Notes: a model not told the origin generated them from the letters alone. DNA of 55,613 nucleotides from CABMKH01 sp040797625 (GCA_052067355.1 JBQHQH010000018.1:1-55613), one strand, 5' to 3'; positions 8,386 through 17,109 are shown, counted from the first letter of the stretch. Translations and numbers: made by a program.

Positions 8386-9087
8386 ATGTTTAGAGGTGAT
8401 CTTATCAAAAATATTAATTTTAAAAGCTTTATGATGGGCATTATAGTAACCTGTATTTGTATTAGTGCTGTTTTTATAGCAGGACAGATGAAATTAGTGA
8501 AATTTAATAGTACAAAGATCATGTTGGATGATGATATTATTCAATTAGAACATCCATTAGCATCAATTATGGGAAGTGATAAGAATAGTTCCCAACTATA
8601 TTTGCCGGCACAAGAATTGTTAGGATATTTAGGATTTATGATGGATTTTAATAGTCATGATAATTCTATTAATTTAACAGATATGAACATAAAAAAAGAT
8701 AATAAAAGTGATTTAGCTGCTAGCAATAGAGATGAAAAAATTCAAGTATATGAATGTGGAATTGGCAAAGAGGGTAAATTCATAACTAATAGTGATTACT
8801 ATAATTTAAATAGTGGGGAAGAACTTGTATTTAATTTGTATAAATTACATGATGGAAATATGATAGATGGAACTTTTGAAAAAAGAGAAGATTTGAATTT
8901 GAAAATTCAAATTAAAAATCCTGTTGGAGAAATAGAAAGTGAAAGAGTAATTGATTTAAATAATCCTCAGGAGAGTATGGTTGCAAAAGAGGATGGACAA
9001 TATCAGCTTATTATAAATAACCCTCGTACAGATACTAATGTGATGTTTGGGGTCTTAGTCAAAAAGCAAAATCCAACAGTATATTAA
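8386..9087 (+). CDS. Membrane-anchored protein with copper-amine-oxidase-like stalk domain
   Basis: This probable surface protein has an N-terminal membrane anchor (about residues 15-34). It is followed by a short segment resembling the Cu_amine_oxidN1 stalk domain (IIQLEHPLASIM, then LPAQELLGYLGFMMDF) and a beta-rich C-terminal region without a recognised enzyme motif. The start is doubtful. The ATG at 8386 has no ribosome site before it. A good TAGAGGTGAT (8391-8400) instead points seven bases on to an in-frame ATC at 8404, which would give IKNINFKSFMMG with the typical short positive N-terminus. The gene is followed by a terminator and has no evident partners. Confidence 0.7.
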   Translation: MFRGDLIKNINFKSFMMGIIVTCICISAVFIAGQMKLVKFNSTKIMLDDDIIQLEHPLASIMGSDKNSSQLYLPAQELLGYLGFMMDFNSHDNSINLTDMNIKKDNKSDLAASNRDEKIQVYECGIGKEGKFITNSDYYNLNSGEELVFNLYKLHDGNMIDGTFEKREDLNLKIQIKNPVGEIESERVIDLNNPQESMVAKEDGQYQLIINNPRTDTNVMFGVLVKKQNPTVY

Positions 9088-9235
9088 AACAAAATTTTTC
9101 AGTTGTTCTTTAACTTATATGACAATAAATATATATTTTTACTATCTAGAAAAATTGTAGATGACAGTACGTAGATTTATTAGTACTATTATAATCTTAG
9201 TATTGTATTTTTTAAAATTTAGTTTGTATTAAAAT

Positions 9236-9273
9236 AAAACGATAAGAGTAAAATCTTATCGTTTTATTTTTTT
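9236..9273 (+). terminator. Terminator after stalk-domain protein gene
   Basis: AAAACGATAAGA (9236-9247) pairs with 9254-9265 around a 6-base loop and runs into a long T tract. Confidence 0.85.
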
Positions 9274-9550
9274 AGAAATCAACTAGAAGTATGCATTTAT
9301 ATATTTAAAAATATATGGTGAGTGACGACCAAAACTAAAAATAGTTATCAGAATATACTAAAATGGCTAAAAATTTAAATTAAAGGTTGGCTTTTTTTAA
9401 TGATTTACTTTAGTTGCTGACATAGAATAGTATTAAGAAAATTCAATTAATTTGATGAGTTGCTATGTAAATGTAAATTTCAGAATAGAGGAGATGATAA
9501 TTATCAAGTAAATCTTGCTTATAACTAGCTTTCCAAAAGGAGGATATTTT
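9274..9550 (+). other. Non-coding leader before APC permease
   Basis: I see no gene, convincing promoter or stable hairpin in this A/T-rich stretch. The only clear signal is the ribosome site AAAGGAGG at its end, which decides the permease start at 9551. Confidence 0.4.
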
Positions 9551-10888
9551 ATGGCAAATGTAACTTCAACAAAGGATTTAAAAAGAGTTTTAGGAAGAAA
9601 GGAGTTATTATCTATTGCAATTGGGCAAACCATAGGTTCAGGAGTTTTTGCTTTAACAGGAGTGGCAATAGGAATGACTGGTAGGTCTACTAATATTGCT
9701 ATGATTATAGCGGCTATTTTCACATTGACAATGACCATACCTATGATATTTGTAAGTGGAACTATAAGAATGAGAGGAGGATTTTATACCCAATTAGCCC
9801 TATTATCTCATAAGACATTTTCTGGATTTTTTATCATTATACACATATTAGCGTGGTCTGCTCTATCCATGTATGCTATCAGCTTTGCTGACTATACTTT
9901 TGCTTTAATACCAGGAATTAATAAAACTTTAGTAGCGTTTCTTATTTTAACTGTTATTTATTTAATCAATATGTATGGAATGGAAGCAGCATCAAAACTT
10001 CAAAATATGATGACCATCATAATGACATTAGCGATTATAGCATTTTCAGCTTTTGGAATAACTAAAATTCAGCCTGGATTTTTCAGTCCACCAGATTTTA
10101 TGACAGGAGGCATATCAGGATTATTTGCTGCGGGTGCTTTACTTACTTGGGCTATAGGAGGTTCAAATGTTGTCATACATTTAGGAGCTGAAGCAAAGAA
10201 CCCCACAAGAGATATACCTTTTGCAGTTATATTAGGTACACTTATTGTAGCCATATTTTATGGATTTATGTCAACAGTTGCTGCAGGTGTTTTACCAGTT
10301 TCAGAAGTTGCAGGTCAATCATTGGCCTTAGTTGCAGAAAGAGTTTTATCTAAGCCACTTTACGTATTTTTCATTATCGGTGGTGCAATGTTTGCCCTAT
10401 TGACTACTTTAAATGCCTGTTTTGGTTGGGTTACCAAACCTATTCTTCAAGCAAGTGTAGATGGATGGTTACCAAAACAGCTTGGTAGATTAAATAAGAG
10501 AGGGGCTCCATATGTTATACTGACACTTCTATATATTGAAAGCTTAGTTCCAATATTCTTTAAGTTCAATATATCTACAATAGGAAATATGGCTGTAATA
10601 CTTAATAATCTCTTCTTTGCAATAGTATGTTATTCTGCAATCAATCTTCCAAAGGTAGTTCCTGAGTTATGGGAGAAATCTAAATACCATGTATCTAATG
10701 GTGTATTAGTTTTCTTTAGTCTATTAGGTGCTATATCCACAATTGCACAGATATGGTTATTAGTAGGTGTATTGACTCCTGTTGAATATATAGGAAATGG
10801 AGTTGTTGCAGTCTTTGCAATGGTATATTCAGTAATGAGGCTGAAATCAGGCAAGGTAAATATGGAGGTAAGCTATGAGGAAGCATAA
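9551..10888 (+). CDS. APC-superfamily amino acid/organic cation permease
   Basis: This 445-residue, roughly twelve-TM transporter imports amino acids or related amines across the cell membrane. The first helix has the APC hallmark IGQTIGSGVFALTG, the unwound substrate-binding region. Further segments such as LTWAIGGSNVVIHLGAEAKNP match the conserved sixth-helix region. The start is ATG 9551 behind AAAGGAGG; an upstream in-frame start at 9515 would include the ribosome site and is rejected. The flavoenzyme gene begins 17 bases after its stop, and an AraC regulator follows, so the three probably handle the same substrate. That substrate cannot be told from sequence. Confidence 0.9.
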   Translation: MANVTSTKDLKRVLGRKELLSIAIGQTIGSGVFALTGVAIGMTGRSTNIAMIIAAIFTLTMTIPMIFVSGTIRMRGGFYTQLALLSHKTFSGFFIIIHILAWSALSMYAISFADYTFALIPGINKTLVAFLILTVIYLINMYGMEAASKLQNMMTIIMTLAIIAFSAFGITKIQPGFFSPPDFMTGGISGLFAAGALLTWAIGGSNVVIHLGAEAKNPTRDIPFAVILGTLIVAIFYGFMSTVAAGVLPVSEVAGQSLALVAERVLSKPLYVFFIIGGAMFALLTTLNACFGWVTKPILQASVDGWLPKQLGRLNKRGAPYVILTLLYIESLVPIFFKFNISTIGNMAVILNNLFFAIVCYSAINLPKVVPELWEKSKYHVSNGVLVFFSLLGAISTIAQIWLLVGVLTPVEYIGNGVVAVFAMVYSVMRLKSGKVNMEVSYEEA

Positions 10889-10905
10889 TAGAAAGGTGTG
10901 ATTAT

Positions 10906-12861
10906 ATGAAAAAATATGAGAATGTATTAAGTCCAATTAGGATAGGTTCACTTACCTTAAAAAACAGAATAGAATCAGCTCCCAGTAATACAGGAAATGG
11001 TACAGTAGAAGGATTTTTTACACCTGAAAGTGTTGCATATTTTGAGATGAAGGCTAAAGGTGGGGCAGCTATAGTTACTATTGGAGAAAGTAATGTTCAT
11101 AGAAAAACAGGAGTTGCACATGGTAGGATGCCTAATTTAGATGATCCTGATATTTTGCCATCACTGATCAGAACTACAGATGCAATACATAAACATGGAT
11201 CCTTTGCCTCTATACAATTGATACATCCAGGCAGAAGAGCAAATAAGGATTATTATGATGGTACAGTTTATGGTCCAAGTTCTGGAGAACCACTATTTGC
11301 TGGTCCTATCGTTGAAATGGATGAAGAGATTATTGAGGAAGTTGTGAATGCTTTTGGTGATGCAGCAGAGATGGCTAAATTAGGTGGTTGTGATATGGTC
11401 ATGATCCATGGTGCCCATGGCTGGCTACTTCATCAATTTTTATCTCCACTAAATAATTTTAGAACTGATAGATTTGGTGGTAGTTTAGAAAATCGTGCTA
11501 GATTATCTCTTATGGTTATTGATAATATAAGAAAGAAATGTGGATCAGATTTCCCAATAGAATTTCGTTTAAGTGGATCTGAGTATGTAGAAGGCGGACT
11601 AACCATTGATGATATGGTTGAATTTTCAAAGATGATAGATGGAAAAGTGGATATAATACATGTATCAAGTTGTACATTTCACAATCCTGCAACTAATACC
11701 CATATGTTTCCATCAGCATTTCATAACAGAGGTATCAATGTACCATTGGCAGAAGCCATTAAGAAAGTAGTAAAGACACCAGTAGCAGTAGTAGGCGGAA
11801 TCAACAATCCAGATTTAATGGAAGAGATAATTGCTAAAGGTAAAGCTGATATAGTTGCTTTGGGAAGACCATTACTTGCTGACCCATATTTACCAAAAAA
11901 ATTACTGAGAAATCAAGCTGATGATATAACTAAATGTATTCGCTGTCTAGTATGTTTAAGTGGTGATTTTGTACCATATATCAAATACCCATTGAGGAGT
12001 TTAAAGTGTTCAATAAATCCTATTATAGGTAGGGAGCAAGAAGTTCTGTTTAAAAAGCCATCAATCAAGCAACCAAAGAAGGTGCTCATAATTGGTGGAG
12101 GACTTGCAGGCTTACAAGCTGCAATAACAGCCTGTGATAGAGGTCATGAGGTCATGTTATGCGAAAAAAGTGATAAATTAGGCGGGATAATCAATCTAAT
12201 GGAAGATATTTCATTTAAAAAAGACTTAAGAAGTGTTAAGGATGTACTAATTAAAAGAGTGATGGAGAGGGCAATAAAGGTCATGTTAAATACTGAGGTA
12301 ACACCTGATATGATAGAATATCTCAATCCAGATGTTGTAGTTGCAGCTATTGGTGGCTCTACAAAACTTCCTGCTATTGAAGGAATAAAATCAAATAATG
12401 TAATTTTAGCAACTGAGATATCAAAAAAAGAGGATTTAATAGGAGATAAAGTAGTTATAATCGGTGGAGGTATGACAGGGTGTGAAGAAGCTGTTTATTT
12501 AGCACAAAGAGGCAAAGAATTAACTGTAATAGGCAGAAGACCAGATGTCATAATAGATGGTGCATATCTATATAGAGAAGCATTGCTTAATGAGATGAAA
12601 AAATATGAAATAGAAATAGTAACAAATACAGAATGTAAATCAATAGATGAAAGAGGAGTAATGGCTAGACATAAAAATGGTACAGAAACGTTATATGAAT
12701 GTGACACTATAATAATTGCCACTGGACTTAATCCAAAATCAGAAGAAGTTGATTCCTTTAGGAAATATGATTTGGAATTTTATAATATTGGGGATAGCTT
12801 AAAATCTAGAAAAGTATTAGATGCCATAAGAAGTGGCTATGATATTGGCATGACAATATAA
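10906..12861 (+). CDS. TMADH/enoate-reductase-like FMN-[4Fe-4S]-FAD oxidoreductase
   Basis: This 651-residue flavoprotein has an N-terminal old-yellow-enzyme barrel (about 1-335), a [4Fe-4S] segment and a C-terminal FAD/NAD(P)-binding half. Visible motifs are IQLIHPGRR, the active-site IHGAHGWLLHQFLSP, DRFGGSLENR, cysteines C344, C347, C350 and C368 for the cluster, and two dinucleotide folds (IIGGGLAGLQAA and IIGGGMTGCEEA). The architecture is that of trimethylamine dehydrogenase, 2-enoate reductase, 2,4-dienoyl-CoA reductase and BaiCD/BaiH. In anaerobes such enzymes mostly reduce activated C=C bonds or demethylate amines. Co-transcription with a permease suggests an imported substrate. The ATG follows GAAAGGTG. 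Confidence 0.9.
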   Translation: MKKYENVLSPIRIGSLTLKNRIESAPSNTGNGTVEGFFTPESVAYFEMKAKGGAAIVTIGESNVHRKTGVAHGRMPNLDDPDILPSLIRTTDAIHKHGSFASIQLIHPGRRANKDYYDGTVYGPSSGEPLFAGPIVEMDEEIIEEVVNAFGDAAEMAKLGGCDMVMIHGAHGWLLHQFLSPLNNFRTDRFGGSLENRARLSLMVIDNIRKKCGSDFPIEFRLSGSEYVEGGLTIDDMVEFSKMIDGKVDIIHVSSCTFHNPATNTHMFPSAFHNRGINVPLAEAIKKVVKTPVAVVGGINNPDLMEEIIAKGKADIVALGRPLLADPYLPKKLLRNQADDITKCIRCLVCLSGDFVPYIKYPLRSLKCSINPIIGREQEVLFKKPSIKQPKKVLIIGGGLAGLQAAITACDRGHEVMLCEKSDKLGGIINLMEDISFKKDLRSVKDVLIKRVMERAIKVMLNTEVTPDMIEYLNPDVVVAAIGGSTKLPAIEGIKSNNVILATEISKKEDLIGDKVVIIGGGMTGCEEAVYLAQRGKELTVIGRRPDVIIDGAYLYREALLNEMKKYEIEIVTNTECKSIDERGVMARHKNGTETLYECDTIIIATGLNPKSEEVDSFRKYDLEFYNIGDSLKSRKVLDAIRSGYDIGMTI

Positions 12862-12890
12862 AGAAAATTTATATCATATTGGCTTAATAG

Positions 12891-12924
12891 ACCGAGTATA
12901 TTTTATATTATACTCGGTTTATTG
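12891..12924 (+). terminator. Terminator after permease-flavoenzyme pair
   Basis: ACCGAGTATA (12891-12900) pairs with 12909-12918, followed by TTTATTG. It separates the two-gene operon from the regulator gene. Confidence 0.75.
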
Positions 12925-12949
12925 ATATGTATATATCAATCTATGCTTA

Positions 12950-12958
12950 TGATATAAT
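12950..12958 (+). promoter_or_regulatory. Extended -10 promoter for AraC regulator
   Basis: TGATATAAT is a perfect extended -10 about 50 bases before the regulator start. No good -35 is visible, which suits an activator-dependent or extended -10 promoter. Confidence 0.5.
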
Positions 12959-13007
12959 AAACTTGGGTTATTAACAGGAATTAGATTATAAAGATAGGTG
13001 ATTCAAG

Positions 13008-14321
13008 ATGAATAAACCGAGTAATTCCATAAATAGTGAACTTAATATCCCAGATACGTTTAGGCGATATAATGCATATTTTAAAAAGGGAAATTGTGAA
13101 TACTATTGTCAGGATTTTGCATACAGTGCCATTTATGGAAATCTTAATCTAGACAAATTAGATGATATATTATGTTTACTTAAATTAGAATATCCTCCTA
13201 CAATATTATTTCTAGTACGAGTAGATGAATTTAATGATATTTATAATGATTTTCCTAAGTTTGACAAGTATCCAATTAAGGCAAAGATTTTGAATCAGAT
13301 TGAAAGATCTTTAAGGAATAAAAATATAAAAGGGGTAGTGGCTTCCTATTTAGGTAGAGATACTATAGGTGTGTTTTTATGTATTCACGGGCAGAGTATT
13401 AAAGATGAAAAGAGTAGATTATATTTAAAGAATTTGGCAGAATTGCTCATTAGAGAAGTAAAAGAAAGAGCACAGAGAAGCATTTCTATTGGTATTAGTG
13501 ACTTTTGCAAAGATATTCGTGATTTTCCAATTGCGTATCATCAGTGTCAGGAGGCATTTAAAAATAACTTCTGTAAAGGTAAAGGTACATATATGTTTTA
13601 TGACGAGAAGGAAGATGTGTTCAAGACCTTAAACAAAAATGAGATTTATAATTATAGGTTTATGATAATTTCTAATCTTGATGGCTTATCTATTCATAAA
13701 TGCAAAGAAACTATTCATGATATGATGGACTTTCTATATAGTTCAAATGTATCTTCAATAGATATTAGAATGTATATGGTTAAACTTGTTGATTATATTT
13801 CCAACTATTATTTAGAACAAGGTGTTCAAAAAGAGGATATGGACCTCATTAGCCTCAATGCTATGAAAGATATACTTAATAGTAGTTTTTTAAGTACTAT
13901 AGAAAAGACCATAGAACATTTTTGTGAAAGTATCTATGAAAACATAAAAATACTACATAGAAGTTTAGATGATAAAATAAAACAATTTACAAAAAAATGC
14001 ATAGAAACTCATTATAGTAATGCCAATTTTAATCTTTCTATGATTTCTCAATTATGCAATTATAGCACTTATTATTTTGGAAGATTATTCAAGGATTTAT
14101 TTGGGGTGACGTTTAATCAATACTTGAGAAATTATCGTATTGAAAAATCTAAGAGATATATATTATATAGTGAGTTATCTATTGAAGATATAGCTTTTAA
14201 GGTAGGATTTAGCAGTGTAAGTTATTATTGCACAACCTTTAAGAAGATTACTGGTGTCACACCTAGTAGATATAAAGGTAATCTTTATCAGATAAAATCT
14301 TATACTCCGGATGATGTGTAA
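13008..14321 (+). CDS. AraC/XylS-family transcriptional regulator
   Basis: This 437-residue regulator has an AraC-type double helix-turn-helix at about residues 330-425, seen as YYFGRLFKDLFGVTFNQYL and SIEDIAFKVGFSSVSYYCTTFKKITGVTPSRY. The region about 70-205 resembles the degenerate GGDEF-like domain of CdaR/YesN-type regulators, ending in SISIGISD and a short YHQCQEAF helix. The first 60 residues could hold a small sensor. It has no receiver domain, so it is probably ligand-sensing rather than phosphorylated. It lies directly downstream of the permease-flavoenzyme pair, which it most likely controls. The ATG is preceded by AGGTGATTC. A weak hairpin terminator follows. Confidence 0.85.
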   Translation: MNKPSNSINSELNIPDTFRRYNAYFKKGNCEYYCQDFAYSAIYGNLNLDKLDDILCLLKLEYPPTILFLVRVDEFNDIYNDFPKFDKYPIKAKILNQIERSLRNKNIKGVVASYLGRDTIGVFLCIHGQSIKDEKSRLYLKNLAELLIREVKERAQRSISIGISDFCKDIRDFPIAYHQCQEAFKNNFCKGKGTYMFYDEKEDVFKTLNKNEIYNYRFMIISNLDGLSIHKCKETIHDMMDFLYSSNVSSIDIRMYMVKLVDYISNYYLEQGVQKEDMDLISLNAMKDILNSSFLSTIEKTIEHFCESIYENIKILHRSLDDKIKQFTKKCIETHYSNANFNLSMISQLCNYSTYYFGRLFKDLFGVTFNQYLRNYRIEKSKRYILYSELSIEDIAFKVGFSSVSYYCTTFKKITGVTPSRYKGNLYQIKSYTPDDV

Positions 14322-14453
14322 TTATCTTTATTTATTTTTTAATACAACTTTAAATAAAAGGTAAAATTTAGTATAATGGCATAGATGAGAGAATTATTGG
14401 AATATATTTAATTTAGCATAAGTAACAAAAATTTAAATTAACTATGGTTCAAT

Positions 14454-14501
14454 AAGGGATTCACCTGTTTAACACGATATTAAATAGTGTAAATCCTTTT
14501 T
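14454..14501 (+). terminator. Probable terminator after AraC regulator
   Basis: AAGGGATT (14454-14461) pairs with 14492-14499, supported by an inner CAC/GTG, and a T run follows. The stem is imperfect. Confidence 0.5.
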
Positions 14502-14556
14502 GAAAATAAATTATAATTTACATTATTATTATAAAATATAAGGAAGTGATGATACA

Positions 14557-15417
14557 GTGAGAACCAACAAGGAAAAACTAGTAATACAATCTGTACAAGG
14601 GAGGATACATAGTCCCTTAGCTGCAAATCCATATAGGATAAATAGGGATGGTATGGCTGAAGTTCTTCCAGCTACTGGAGGTATTTGCTATAATGTGAAG
14701 ATTGGAGATTCCTGTATGGATTGGGTAGGAGATCATATAGAGCCAGGAGTTAGTATAAAAAATGAAAATACTAATGAGAATAAGGCACTTATGCTTCTAT
14801 CCTGTATAGGTAATGAGGCCAGAGTTGTATCAGGTGATGCTAAGGGAGCTAAAGGATATGTAACCGGGATGCATGGAGGTATAGATCATACTCTAGTATA
14901 TTTTGATAGAAAAGATCTGGAGAACATGGCAATAGGAGATTCTATATTGATTAAGGCCTATGGACAAGGTCTAAAAATAGATGGATATGAAGATATCAAG
15001 TGTATGAATATTGATCCCTTTTTATTTGAAAAGCTGGGAATAACAGAGAGAGAAGATGGAACATTAGAAATACCAGTAGTAACAGAAATTCCAGCATATC
15101 TAATGGGTTCTGGAGTAGGTAGTCCAACAGCTTTTTCGGGAGATTATGATATAATGACAGGAGATGAAGATGCTAATAGAGAATTTAACATAGATAGACT
15201 TAGATTTGGGGATTTGGTATTATTAAGAGACTGCGATAATACCAATGGAAGGCAATATCTAAAGGGGGCTGTATCTATAGGAGTAATAGTCCATAGTGAC
15301 TGCATAAAATCTGGACATGGGCCAGGAGTTACAGTCATTATGAGTTCTAAAACTAGTAAGATAAAAGGGATAGAAGTAGAAGATGCTAATATAGCAAGTT
15401 ATTTAGGTGTGAAATAG
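14557..15417 (+). CDS. DUF4438 family protein
   Basis: This 286-residue cytoplasmic protein matches the DUF4438 family in length and in motifs such as GRIHSPLAANPYR, the central GYVTGMHGGIDH, and SIGVIVHSDCIKSGHGPG near the end. Members are found in anaerobic Firmicutes, Thermotogae and related bacteria. The function is unknown; the glycine/histidine-rich core suggests a metal-dependent or catalytic beta fold. The start is GTG 14557 behind AAGGAAGTGAT. It is a single-gene unit, and its neighbours give no functional hint. Confidence 0.85.
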   Translation: MRTNKEKLVIQSVQGRIHSPLAANPYRINRDGMAEVLPATGGICYNVKIGDSCMDWVGDHIEPGVSIKNENTNENKALMLLSCIGNEARVVSGDAKGAKGYVTGMHGGIDHTLVYFDRKDLENMAIGDSILIKAYGQGLKIDGYEDIKCMNIDPFLFEKLGITEREDGTLEIPVVTEIPAYLMGSGVGSPTAFSGDYDIMTGDEDANREFNIDRLRFGDLVLLRDCDNTNGRQYLKGAVSIGVIVHSDCIKSGHGPGVTVIMSSKTSKIKGIEVEDANIASYLGVK

Positions 15418-15482
15418 TATTTATATTGGCGATATTATTAAAAAAGCCTAAAGTTATATTATTAATGCAGTAAAGATTTAGA

Positions 15483-15557
15483 GATAATGACCTCCAAGTG
15501 ATAGATGGATTTGTAGCATGCTAACTACAAACTTAAAATCACGAGGAGGTTATTATC
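15483..15557. repeat. 75-nt three-tier hairpin, possible RNA structure or mini-element
   Basis: Nested inverted repeats form one long hairpin. The outer stem is 13 bp (15483-15495 with 15545-15557, one G-U), the middle stem is 5 bp (15498-15502 with 15538-15542), and the inner stem is 7 bp (15510-15516 with 15525-15531) with an 8-base loop. No T tract follows, so it is not a normal terminator. It lies between the DUF4438 gene and the decayed ABC gene. It could be the end of a lost mobile element or a small structured RNA. Confidence 0.5.
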
Positions 15558-15736
15558 ATTTAGCCACTTTAGACCATAAGAGATGTATAGATAGATATTA
15601 GAGATTTATACAGTTGAATATTTTCTAGAATATAGTATTATTAATTAAAGGTGATAATGTGAGAGAAGAGATACTCAAATTAACAGGGAATAGAGATAAA
15701 ATATCTTAATACTTTTTATTCTGCTATTTAATTTGT

Positions 15737-16182
15737 ATGGTGATGTTTAGGATCCGTATTTTTCTTTCTTTTCTCAATCGACCTAAGATATTGATATTAG
15801 ATGAATCTACTACGGGAATAGACCCTAAAGAACAAATAGCTTTTAGAGAATATATTAGAAACTATAGAGAAGGGATAATGTTGATATCCTCTTATATTAT
15901 TTCTGATATTGAATCTATATGTGAAAATATAATAATTTTAGATAAGGGTAGAGTAATAATAGAAGATACAACAGAGAATATATTAAATGAAATGATAGGT
16001 AAGACTTGGGTATTAGACTATACATATGAAAATGAACTAAATGGGGATAAGAAAATAAGAAAATAAGGTCATATCAATATAGAGGTAAGCCTGCTTTAAG
16101 AATTCTCCATGAGGAAAAAACTCATAGAGAAGCTGTTGAAGTATATCCAATATTAGAAGATGCTTATTTATGGTATGTATAG
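15737..16182 (+). pseudogene. Decayed ABC transporter ATPase (C-terminal half, frameshifted)
   Basis: The open stretch 15737-16066 encodes only the second half of an ABC ATPase. It has NRPKILILDESTTGID (Walker B and D-loop), a switch region SSYIISDIES where the family has T-H at the H-loop, and ILDKGRVI. The Walker A, Q-loop and LSGG signature are missing. After the stop at 16066 a shifted frame continues with RGKPALRILHEEK and ends in PILEDAYLWYV, the usual C-terminus of ABC-2-type ATPases, so a frameshift split the gene. A short frame at 15659-15709 (EEILKLTG) may be the original N-terminus. It is surely non-functional. Confidence 0.8.
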
Positions 16183-16236
16183 TATATAGTTTTTGAGAAG
16201 ATAGAGGTATTACCGTTAGACATTGAAATAGTAAAC

Positions 16237-16280
16237 AAAGGTCTTGAAAACCTTATAGTAGAGGATTCAAGACCTTTTAT
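16237..16280. terminator. Terminator for folT (minus) and ABC remnant
   Basis: AAAGGTCTTGAA (16237-16248) pairs perfectly with 16266-16277 across a 17-base loop, directly after the folT stop. T-rich DNA lies on both sides. Confidence 0.65.
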
Positions 16281-16297
16281 CTTTGATTTTAATTCAA

Positions 16298-16813
16298 TTA
16301 AGCTTCTTCAATAGCTCCTGCTCTATACAATGCCTGTATTAAAATCTTAATTATTATGGAATAAGCAGGAATATTGATAGCTTGCTTAGATAGGGCTTTT
16401 GGCATAGTAACTAAAAAAGGATGTCCAAATAGGACTTCTCTAAAGTATGGTACCATTAAAACAGTTGTAGTAACTTGCCCAACTAAAATAGCTATAAATA
16501 TCTTCCATAACTTTGGCTGTCTTAAGTCATTTTTAAAAATCTTTACAAGTATTCCTGGGATGATTCCAGTAAGAGCAGCAGTTAAAGTAAAATGTGGCAT
16601 AAATGTACCTGTTGGTTTTACAATAAAACTGACTACATCTCCTACTATACCTACTATTCCACCTAAGATAGGACCAAAGACTATTCCCCCAAAGATAATG
16701 GGAAATCCTCCAAAACTGATAATCCCTGGGATAGCTATGAGTTTGGATAATATTACATTTAATGCAATTAAAACTCCAGAAATTACAATGGTTTTAGCAT
16801 TCATTTTTCTCAT
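16298..16813 (-). CDS. folT: Folate ECF transporter substrate-binding component
   Basis: This 171-residue, six-TM S component of an energy-coupling-factor transporter captures vitamin for a shared EcfAA'T module that is not in this window. The helical pattern with SFGGFPIIFGGIVFGPILGG and PHFTLTAALTGIIPG is typical of FolT-like S components. The strongest evidence is the tetrahydrofolate riboswitch directly upstream on the same strand. The start is the ATG behind AAAGGAGG; a second ATG three codons on is possible. It is monocistronic and convergent with the dead ABC gene. Other vitamin S components share this fold, so the substrate call rests largely on the riboswitch. Confidence 0.88.
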   Translation of the reverse strand: MRKMNAKTIVISGVLIALNVILSKLIAIPGIISFGGFPIIFGGIVFGPILGGIVGIVGDVVSFIVKPTGTFMPHFTLTAALTGIIPGILVKIFKNDLRQPKLWKIFIAILVGQVTTTVLMVPYFREVLFGHPFLVTMPKALSKQAINIPAYSIIIKILIQALYRAGAIEEA

Positions 16814-16879
16814 AAAAAATACCTCCTTTCATATTTAATATGACAGTTTGTCATATCAGAAAGAAGATATTACTGATAT

Positions 16880-16973
16880 GACAGCGAACGCAATGATATG
16901 CCGCAAGCATTTGCTTTTCGTTCAAGGGCTACGTTCCATCCCTAGACACTTTACGCATATCATTTACTCTGTC
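16880..16973 (-). promoter_or_regulatory. Tetrahydrofolate (THF) riboswitch aptamer
   Basis: Read on the minus strand this 94-nt leader carries the THF-I riboswitch consensus in order: GAGTAAATGAT, GCGTAAAGTGT, GGGATGG, ACGTAGCCC, AACGAAAAGC, TGCTTGCGG and ATCATTGCGTTCGCT. The closing stem is GACAG with CTGTC, and P2 pairs ATGATATGC with GCATATCAT. Downstream, TGTCATATCAG can pair with CTGATATGACA (16845-16883). The last copy of that arm can alternatively pair with a further TGTCATAT before the AAAGGAGG. The aptamer stem and these hairpins compete for CTGTC, a natural on/off switch. There is no U tract, so translational control is likelier than termination. Confidence 0.92.
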
Positions 16974-17109
16974 ATTTTTGAAGATTAAATATTTTTCAAT
17001 ATTCATATATAGTATAACATAATAATTAGAAAATTCCACAATATAGTAATCAAAATTAGATAATTTGTTTTTAAGGATATTAGAATAAGATGATAATAGG
17101 AGGTAGGAT

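Noticed and set aside
9360..9405. Hairpin plus T tract near GGTTGGCTTTTTTT
   Set aside because: No matching left arm could be found for the GGTTGGC stem.
9515..9550. Upstream start of the APC permease
   Set aside because: It would include the AAAGGAGG ribosome site within the coding sequence. ATG 9551 is correctly spaced.
15483..15557. Rho-independent terminator after the DUF4438 gene
   Set aside because: The hairpin is not followed by a T tract and is much longer than the other terminators here.
16845..16980. Thiamine (TPP) riboswitch upstream of the S component
   Set aside because: The CUGAGA and related TPP motifs are missing, while the THF consensus matches in order.
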